This document shows, piece after piece, positions 1 through 8,200 of a stretch of DNA of 10,984 nt. The notes beneath the pieces were generated by a model. It was not told where the DNA came from and ran no database searches. It saw nothing but the letters and a program-made list of their open reading frames with translations. This DNA is from Chitinophaga pinensis (GTDB lineage Bacteria; Bacteroidota; Bacteroidia; SXHM01). The DNA lies in the NCBI GenBank assembly GCA_945889235.1, contig CAMDBK010000068.1, forward strand, positions 1-10,984, given 5' to 3'. The position numbers and the translations under genes are program-made. Numbering within the stretch: position 1 is the first letter of the stretch; every line of letters begins with the position of its first letter.

Positions 1-1
1 T

Positions 2-904
2 CCGATTTACAATGAAGAAGGAAATATTCCTGCGCTTTTTGAACGCCTAAATTCGGTGGTTTCAAAAATGGATGTGGAGCCTGAATTTCTTTTTATCAAT
101 GATGGCAGTAGGGATAATTCTATTGCACTCATCAAAGCACTTGCAGCAAAAAACTCATTTGTAAAATACATTGATTTCAGCCGCAACTTTGGTCATCAGG
201 TGGCGGTAAGCGCAGGATTGGATAAAGCATCGGGTGATGCCATTGTAATTATTGATGCTGATTTGCAAGACCCGCCCGAACTGATTAGTGAGATGTTTGA
301 GAAAATGCAAAACGGTTTTGATGTGGTGTATGCAAAACGCAGAGTTCGTAAAGGTGAAAGCTTCCTGAAAAAATTTACTGCCGGAGTGTTTTACCGTATT
401 CTAAGCAGCATCACTTCTGTCTCTATTCCTTTAGATACAGGGGATTTCAGGATTATGAGTCGACAGGTTGCAGACATTGTAAAGAGCATGCCTGAGAAAG
501 AAAAATTTCTGCGCGGACAAATTTCGTGGGTGGGATTTGAGCAAACATTTGTGGAGTATGACCGCGATGAACGCCAATCCGGTGAGACAGGATATACTTA
601 CCGGAAAATGATTCGTTTTGCCTTGGATGGAATTACATCATTTTCCAATTTTCCTTTGAAATTTGCAACTGGTGCAGGCTTTGCGGTTTCGGGTTTTTCG
701 TTTCTCATGATTTTATATGCACTCTATTCGCGCTACATTTTAAAAGTGTATGAACCGGGCTGGACATCCTTGATGCTTGCCATAACTTTTATCGGAGGAA
801 TACAATTAATCTCTATCGGAATCATTGGCGAATACATTAGCCGTATGAGCGCTAATATCCGAAACCGCCCGCTTTATATTATCAAAAACACCAACATAGA
901 TTAA
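2..904 (+). CDS. GtrB/DPM1-like membrane-anchored glycosyltransferase family 2, 5'-truncated
   Basis: Predicted to transfer a sugar from a nucleotide-sugar to a polyprenyl phosphate at the inner face of the cytoplasmic membrane, giving a lipid-linked donor for envelope glycans. The reading frame is open from base 2 (PIYNEEGNIPALF...), which is the first strand of a GT-A fold, so only a few N-terminal residues are missing; the GTG at 56 is an internal codon, not the start. Visible motifs are the nucleotide-binding NDGS (about 98-109), the metal-binding signature DADLQDPPEL (254-283), DTGDFR (about 436-453) and FLRGQISWVGFEQ (about 508-546). Two hydrophobic segments near the C-terminus (about 658-745 and 760-835) are followed by a basic tail ending NRPLYII. 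This layout fits the bacterial DPM1-like subgroup (GtrB, ArnC, undecaprenyl-phosphate glycosyltransferases). The sugar cannot be told from sequence. The next gene starts 4 bp after the stop, so the two are probably one transcript. Confidence 0.88.
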   Translation, partial: PIYNEEGNIPALFERLNSVVSKMDVEPEFLFINDGSRDNSIALIKALAAKNSFVKYIDFSRNFGHQVAVSAGLDKASGDAIVIIDADLQDPPELISEMFEKMQNGFDVVYAKRRVRKGESFLKKFTAGVFYRILSSITSVSIPLDTGDFRIMSRQVADIVKSMPEKEKFLRGQISWVGFEQTFVEYDRDERQSGETGYTYRKMIRFALDGITSFSNFPLKFATGAGFAVSGFSFLMILYALYSRYILKVYEPGWTSLMLAITFIGGIQLISIGIIGEYISRMSANIRNRPLYIIKNTNID

Positions 905-908
905 CCTG

Positions 909-1634
909 ATGTGTGCTAAAAAACTTTCCATTATTATTCCTGCTTATAACGAAGCACGCACCATTCACCTTATATTAGATAAAGTGAATGAAGTAAAACT
1001 CATCCATGATTTTGAAAAGGAAATAATTATTGTGAATGATTCCTCAACCGATGACACAAAAGGTGTTCTGGAAAAATATATTGCCGCAAATCCAACACAA
1101 AAAATTCAATTACATAATCAGGGAAAAAATCAGGGAAAGGGTGCTGCCATTCATAAAGGAATTCAATTGGCAACAGGTGATTATTTAATTGTTCAGGATG
1201 CCGATCTGGAATACAACCCGCAAGAATTTAATCTGCTGCTGCAACCTATTGCCGATGGCTTTGCGGATGTTGTTTACGGTTCACGTTTTCTTGGCGGAAA
1301 TCCGCATCGCATTTTATTTTTCTGGCATTCAATAGGAAATAATATTCTCACTTTTCTGTCGAACATGGTTACCAACCTTAACCTTACCGACATGGAAACC
1401 TGCTACAAATTATTCGACAGCAAAATGGTGAAGAGCCTGAACTTAGTAGAAAACCGTTTTGGTTTTGAGCCCGAAGTAACCGCAAAAATTGCGCGTTTAA
1501 AAGGTGTGCGCATTTATGAAGTTGGTATTTCTTACTACGGACGCACATATGAAGAAGGAAAAAAGATTGGCTGGAAAGATGGCTTCCGCGCTATCTATTG
1601 CATTCTGAAATACGGTTTGTTCAACGCAAAGTAA
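909..1634 (+). CDS. DPM1-like soluble glycosyltransferase family 2
   Basis: A 241-residue GT-A glycosyltransferase resembling dolichyl-phosphate mannosyltransferase and related bacterial polyprenyl-phosphate sugar transferases. Residues 6-17 (LSIIIPAYNEAR) form the first nucleotide-binding strand. D44 lies in VNDSSTDDT, and the DxD-type metal site is Q-D97-A-D99-L. Family motifs further on are GSRFLGG (124-130), DMETCYKLF (161-169), FGFEPEVTAKIAR (184-196) and YYGRTYEEGKKIGWKDG (209-225), the last two being typical of the DPM/DPG-synthase group. There is no convincing transmembrane segment, unlike the preceding gene, so it should be cytosolic or peripheral. The ATG is only 4 bp after the upstream stop, which supports co-translation; no Shine-Dalgarno sequence is visible. 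It is complete, of usual length for the soluble DPM1 type, and probably works with its neighbour on lipid-linked sugars. The exact substrate is unknown. Confidence 0.87.
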   Translation: MCAKKLSIIIPAYNEARTIHLILDKVNEVKLIHDFEKEIIIVNDSSTDDTKGVLEKYIAANPTQKIQLHNQGKNQGKGAAIHKGIQLATGDYLIVQDADLEYNPQEFNLLLQPIADGFADVVYGSRFLGGNPHRILFFWHSIGNNILTFLSNMVTNLNLTDMETCYKLFDSKMVKSLNLVENRFGFEPEVTAKIARLKGVRIYEVGISYYGRTYEEGKKIGWKDGFRAIYCILKYGLFNAK

Positions 1635-1685
1635 ATTTCAATTAGTGAAGCAGCCACTTAGCCAAATAGGTAATTAGAAAAAATT

Positions 1686-2204
1686 ATGGCACTGATAAAA
1701 CCCGTAAACGGAATACATCCGAAAATTGGAGCGAATTGCTATTTAGCCGAAAACGCAACGGTAGTGGGTGATGTAGTGATGGGTGATGAATGCAGTGTGT
1801 GGTTTAATGCAGTAGTTCGCGGTGATGTGAATTTTATAAAAATGGGCAACCGGGTGAATGTTCAGGATGGAGCAGTTATTCATTGCACCTACAAAAAAGC
1901 GGCAACTACTATCGGAAATAATGTGTCAATAGGTCACAATGCATTGGTGCATGGCTGCACGGTAAAAGACAATGTGCTGATTGGGATGGGAGCGATTGTA
2001 ATGGATAATGCAGTGGTGGAAGAAAACAGCATCATTGCTGCCGGTGCGGTTGTTCTGGAAAACACGCATGTAGAAAGCGGCTGCATATATGCCGGTGTTC
2101 CTGCTAAAAAAGTAAAAACCTTAAACGCAGAACAAACAGCAACATTGATAAAAGGAATTGCCGATAACTATGTAATGTATTCAGGATGGTTTGCTCAGGA
2201 GTAA
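1686..2204 (+). CDS. gamma-carbonic anhydrase family hexapeptide-repeat protein
   Basis: A 172-residue left-handed beta-helix protein of the gamma-carbonic anhydrase/YrdA/PaaY family. Imperfect hexapeptide turns run from about residue 12 to 125 (for example ATVVGD, VSIGHN, VLIGMG, SIIAAG), followed by a C-terminal helix (about 147-170). The three zinc-ligand histidines of the family are present as H66 (VIHCT), H84 and H89 (GHNALVHG). R45, D47, Q60 and D61 (RGDVN and VQDG) match the structural and active-site positions of the archaeal enzyme Cam. The long acidic loop of Cam is absent, as in the YrdA/CamH-type members, whose carbonic anhydrase activity is often undemonstrated; CO2 hydration is therefore possible but not certain. 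It probably forms a trimer with metal at subunit interfaces in the cytoplasm. It lies 51 bp after the glycosyltransferase pair with no clear terminator between, so co-transcription is possible without an obvious functional link. The start is the ATG in an A-rich leader. Confidence 0.9.
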   Translation: MALIKPVNGIHPKIGANCYLAENATVVGDVVMGDECSVWFNAVVRGDVNFIKMGNRVNVQDGAVIHCTYKKAATTIGNNVSIGHNALVHGCTVKDNVLIGMGAIVMDNAVVEENSIIAAGAVVLENTHVESGCIYAGVPAKKVKTLNAEQTATLIKGIADNYVMYSGWFAQE

Positions 2205-2212
2205 ATTTTGCA

Positions 2213-5200
2213 CTACTGCGCCAGCGTAAACCTCAGCGCAATTCCTGCGTTGGTATTATCAGTCGGGAACGAAGAAGAGATAACCGGCTTGGTGATAATC
2301 CTATCATAGAAGGCGCGGATGTTGAAGCGCGGGCTCAGCACATAGTCAGCAGAGAATTTTATTGTCGTAAGTTTTTGTCCTGCTGTTGGCTGGTTTACGC
2401 CTTCCACAATTTTACGGATAATGGTGCGGTTATCACGGATGCTTAAATCGCAGCGCACATTAATATCGCTAACAGGTTTCTTCTTGCCCTTGCCTAATTT
2501 AATAGGGAATTTCACATTTTTGAAACGGTAGCCCAGACCCATTACCCACTCATCACTCTTTACTTCTGTTACCTGGTTATTAGCCATGCTCAGTGAAAGA
2601 TTACGACTTTTCTTCAATTCAAATTTTGCAATCAGGCTGTTGTTAAACGTCATGTCAATACCCAGAAACGGACTGAATTGCTCGGATATGGTAATGGTTT
2701 GAATGGTGTTTTGCGGAATAAAATTCTGGCTTGAATCAAGTGCGTTGCTTCCCGCTATGTAATTAAGGTTGGTCATCCACGAACTGACAGCATAGGTAGA
2801 ACGGTAGGCATGACTGAACACAAAACTTTTAAATATTTTTTTCATGAAAGGTAATTTACTCAGCCCATCATACTTAGCGCTCCAGTTCATTTTAGGCATT
2901 TTCGGGAAAGGAGTAAGACCAATAGAGTTCACACTTTTTCCACCGTAAGCAGCAAGAAAAGCAGGAATTAAAACATCCTGTGATGTGGCGGTATAACCAA
3001 TAGGGAAGCCTTCGGAGTTATAACCTGGAGTGCCATTTAAAGTAGCTATCTGACGATCAGCAATTATTTTACGGTTTGTACGGAACTGTTCAAAAGCTGC
3101 TGAAGTATAATCTTTTGCGTTTCCTTCAAAGGCGGTGTTAAACGTGTTCCACGAAACACTGTAGCTTCCCATGTTCATGGGGCTTTGAGAAACAAAATCA
3201 TTACTGTCTGGCACCCAATGATAAAATTCAGTATGGTTTCTTGTTTTGTTTAGATTCATGGTAAGGTCAACCTTCAGGTTGGGAATAGGTTCCACGGTAG
3301 CCCTTCCGTTCCAGGTAATATTTGTGGCAGTAAGGTACTGCCCGCTTACAATATCGCTTTGAGAGAGCCAGTTGTTATCCCTTGCACGGTAGCGTATATC
3401 ATTCTGACTTCCGAAAATAAAATCCCAGCCCGGTGCCATGCGCTCACCCCAGTCCATACCCATGTAATCGGTTTGCGGGCGGTAGCCCGGCAAAGTAGTT
3501 CCGTTGGTTTCGTTGTAGGTAAACGAAGCATTCTTCACGCAAATAATAAGGCGCGAAAGTGTAATACCAATGCCGTCAAGAATTTTAGGAGGGTCTTTCT
3601 TTGTCTTCAGTGAATCAGGCATAGGACGGTTAGGGTCTTTGGGATCCTTAGGCGGGGGCTTGGGTTTGGGCTTGTTCGCCTGCGGCTGTCCTGCACGTTT
3701 AAAGTATTTTACCTTGTTGTAAAGTTGTGTAAAATTCAGGTTCACATTTGCCTGTTTGGTATTGGAATTGGAAATGGTATTACCCAAACTTGTGGCAGCC
3801 AGTGATGCCGCATTAAACATATAGGTAGAGGAGTAGCCCACGTTGGCATTTACAAAATCAAAGATGGGAAGTTTGTTAATCGGCAGCGTGTAGGTAACGT
3901 TAGTTGCATGCTGATACATGGTGGTTCTTCCGCCCTGCTGTACGTTGCGCCACACACTGTCTTTCCAGTAATCGTAACGGGTTTTATCGTCTTTGTCAAC
4001 CCTTCCTGCGGGTTCATCAATACGGGCATTGTTGGTGGCGGTGAAATCTACTTTCAGCGCTTTTGTTAAATCAAATTTAAAGGTGTAAAACCTGTTCCAC
4101 AGGAATGATTTGTTGTAGGTGGCATCAATAAGAATGTCGTCAGAAGTGGTGTTGCGCAGTTTCTGATCGGCATAATCACGGATTACATCGTTGCGCACAC
4201 CAAAGTTTGAAGGCAGATAATTGAAGTTAAAATCCTTGATTGGTTTCAGGTAACCGGATTTGAAATAGCGGTCTGATGCTTTTACAAACCGGTCTTTTCG
4301 CGCAGTGCGCATGGCAAGTTCATCTTCGGCTTCTTTTATAAGTGTTGGTTTTTTGTTCTCTTTTTTCAGGCTGTCTAATAGTGTTTTTGCTTCTTTCTCT
4401 TTTCGTTTTTTATGTTCAATAATGCTGTCCGAAATCTTTTTCATGATTTTCAGTTTCGCGAAAGGACGCACGTTCTTAGGGTTGGGATTATAAGCGTAGT
4501 TGAGTGACCCGCGGTGTTCCTTATTATTATTGTATTCGTAATTAATATCACGGCTTTGCATGGAAGTATAAGCATACGTTGCCGAGAAGTTGGAGATATC
4601 AATTGGCGTTGGAAAACCAATGCCCTTGCCCCGCGTACGCTGCACGTTACTGAAGTTTAAACTTTCGCGTTTTACATATCCGCGTGCAATTTCTTTCACG
4701 GCCTTCTGCGTTGAATCATTCTCATTCTTCAGTTCTATATCAGGATTCAGCGGGTTGTAATGCGGGTCACTTTTCGATTCTGAAATACTGTAGAACATGG
4801 GCAGCTTCACACCAATTTTCTGAGGAATAAATTTGTCGAGGTTTACGGTGGTGGCAATGTCGTAAGCAACGCTGTCGGTCCAGCTGCGCTGATTCAGTTT
4901 TTCCTGCACAGCGCCCCAGCCAAAGGTGTGTAAACCTGTTCCAATGTTTACGGTTGCAAAATCTGCCAGCGTAATTTTTGTCTGCAGCCGTGCTGCCGAA
5001 CCACTGGTATTGCTGAAATCGGTAAGGCGCATTTCATTTACCCAAACCTCAGCGCACTTATCCATGCCATCATCATTATGCGGGTTTTGTCCTTTAGGCG
5101 GATTGCGGATACCAATCATAGCAGTGCGCACGTTGGCAAGGTTGGGATTTCCCATTACCGTTATTTTGTTTCCGGGCTTGTTGGGGTCAAACCCGTAATA

Positions 5201-8200
5201 AGGTTGTGTTTGCGGAACCCCTTGCGCATTGCGGGTCTGCTTTGCATTCAGCAGCACCTCAAAGGGAAAATCAAACCAATTGGTATCTGGCCATATTTTT
5301 ACAGAATCGGTTTCGCCCCAGGGCGTAAACTTCAACGGAATTTCATACTCGTAATAGTTGTTTACATAATCCGTTCCGAAGCGAACAAAACAAGTAAGGT
5401 CGCCATCGTTGATTTCCTGGTCGCCTCTTTTTTCAGCATGAACAAACATTTTAAAGTGCTTGTATCTGCGCACATCAAACTGCACATTTTTGAAAGCTGC
5501 CCGCGCATCACCATCGTGTAATCCGCATACACGCAGCGAAAGTGATTGCTCGTTCAACTGGCGCAAGGTGCTGCTGTTGCCCTGATTTATTTGCTGACGC
5601 ACAATGCCCGGTGGCAGTTTATAATTGATGGGTGTGCGGTTTGAGTTCTGCTCTACGTTTACCGCACCAACATCAAACTCGGTGTCATCGCTGTTGTCAA
5701 TGGGAACATATTCGCCCGGTGTAAGCAATGAAAAATCATAAGGACGCCACTCACCGCGCACCAATTCCATTTTTGCAAAACGGCAGATAACACTGTCTTC
5801 AAATCCTTTCATAAACAAACGCATGAAACGGATGGAACGGAAATCAGAAATACTTCCGATTACATTGTCGGGCTTGCGAACAGGAATACGGAACTGGTAC
5901 CAGGTAACTTCATTCTGCTGATTGTTCAGCAAGGGTGGTGATACGGTAATCTTGTCGGTGATGTAGTTTTGTCCCACCACCATGTCTGCAGGGCGCAAAC
6001 TGATTTTGTACTGGTAATAAGTTTCAGATTCACTCAGTGTATTATCTCTGTTTACATCCTCGGCATTTGGTACAGTGGTAGCAGAAGTAGGATAAGTTTG
6101 GTTAGCAGATTCAGAAGCGGGTGAATTGCCTTCCAGTCCGTTGTAAAGTTTATAACGTTCTAAAATAGATGCTCCGGCACCGTTATGAGCATTATCATAC
6201 GCTTCACTGCGGTAAAAACTGTAATCATCAGATGACGGATCGGCAATGGCGGTGGCATAGGCCTGCGAATTCATTCCATACAACGTAACAATTTTATCTA
6301 AATATTTTTGCTGGTAAAAAGCAGCTTCGGCTGTATCCTGCAAACCATCCAGACCAATATCCTGATAAGGGCGTGAAGCAGGATCGTTATCAAACGCATT
6401 TACAATCTGCTGTACGTTGGGAACAATTCCCCATTCGGTTGTGGCGGTGGCATTTGTGTTGGTAGGCGATGGCAGTCCGTTTTCAAAAGCCTTGCGCGAG
6501 TCACGCAAAATATCTTCCGAAACGTTTCCAAGGTTCATGTAAAAATCGCCACCGGTTGTATTGAGTTGATTTGTTCCATCTGCTTTTGCGAAAGGGTCCA
6601 TCATCCAGAACTGAACAAACTGAATATTGGCAGCTTCAAAATCATTCGGGTCAATTTTGCGCATGATACCACCCCAGCGTGATTCGGGAGTATTTAAAAA
6701 ACCGTCAGAGTTAAGTCCTGCGGTATGAATATTTCCGGTAAGCGGGTCGGAGTCATAATTGTAAGGACCTCTTTCACGCGGGTAATACGCCATATCAAAC
6801 ACGGTAAGCGCATTGATTTGTCCTGCCGCTACCTGCTGGTTTGGGAATACTTCGGTAACCTGCACCATTCGTGTAAAGTGGTTACTCTGGTCGTTTGCTG
6901 TAATGTTTGGTGGAGTGAGCTGATTACCTGATTGTATGAAAAGCGGGTCAATGATATACCATGCCAGTTTTGCGCGGTTCATACCGTAACGCAAGTCGTT
7001 GGAAAGATTTCCTTCGGGGAATAAATTGGGTTGTCCCTGTGGTGTACTGGCAATGCTCCAGGCCTGCACATTTTTAATATCAATGAGGGTTTGTGTTCCT
7101 TCAAAATCATCCATGTAAGAAATACCCCCGTCATCACGGATTGCTCTTGCATTACCCGGAAGCAATTGCGCAAACTCACCGTTTACCGCAATGCTGGAAG
7201 GCGCTTTGGTATTAATAAGCGGAATTTTATCCACCAATTTGGTAAGCAGCCGCGAGTCTTTACGCCAGGTTCCGTCAATACCCCAGATGCTGTTGGAGAT
7301 AGGCTCATCACCGATATTTACTTTTTGTGTAAGCGGACGTTCGTTCATGTGCATAAAGGTTCCACCCAGGCGGAAATCTTTGCTCACCGTGTAATCCAGG
7401 TGTGTTCCATACAAAGTTTTGGTTTGTATATTGAACATGGAATTACTTTCTAAGTTAATGCTGATAGGAGTTCCGGCATTGAGAATACTCTGGTTAATGA
7501 TTTTCACTCTTCCCAGTGCATAGTCAACGGTATAATCTGCACCTTCTGTAAGTGTTGTTCCGCCTGCGGTAACAGTTACAGAACCCTGCGGAACGTTAAT
7601 CGCGTTGAGCGGAATATCAGAACCTGACTGTGATTTATAACTTCCTGAAATAAGGAAACGGTTGAGTTGTGGCTGCTGAACGGCTTTCTGGTGGGTTGAG
7701 TCATACAGTATCTGGTAATCAAACTGGTCGGCAAGTTCAGGGTGGGGACCTGCCAATATTTGTTTCCGCAAATGACTTCCAAAAGGTTCAGTCACCGGGA
7801 AAAATATTCTTCCTGTATTTGAATTGATGGTTAAGCCTTCCACGTAATCAAAGAACCCATCGGGAACGGGGTCATTGTTTACGTTGAGTTTATCAACACT
7901 CAAAACTTTTAAGAGAATTTTACTGCCTACCCCGTCAGCATTGAGAACTGCTTCATTCGGAAGATAATTCAAACGTGTTCCGCTGGCAAAGTTGTCGTAC
8001 AATACATTCAGTGTAAAATCTTCGCGGTTCAATTGATACGCACCTAATGAATACACGTTTTTCATCATCCAGTCCCACATCGGTAACTTGGTGTTGAGCG
8101 TTGTACTCTTCAGCATTTTAAGGATAAGTGCTTTTGGCGCAGCAATACCATCGGTAGAAAATTCACCCACCTGATAGGTTACTCCGTTTAAGGTGTATTG

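Noticed and set aside
56..58. GTG as the start of the first glycosyltransferase
   Set aside because: The frame is open to the window edge and encodes the family's first strand (PIYNEEGN) upstream of it, so the codon is internal.
1635..1685. Possible terminator or promoter between the second glycosyltransferase and the carbonic-anhydrase-like gene
   Set aside because: Only a 4-bp AGTG/CACT stem is visible with no T-run, and there is no match to the TAnnTTTG promoter form.
5078..5521. A 147-codon + strand frame within sprA
   Set aside because: It is antisense to conserved SprA sequence, with no start context or family resemblance; long chance frames are expected opposite a 7.5-kb gene.
7031..7453. 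A 140-codon + strand frame within sprA
   Set aside because: It is antisense to the strongly conserved GGISYMDDFEG and NIGDEPISN blocks, so the opposite strand is the coding one.
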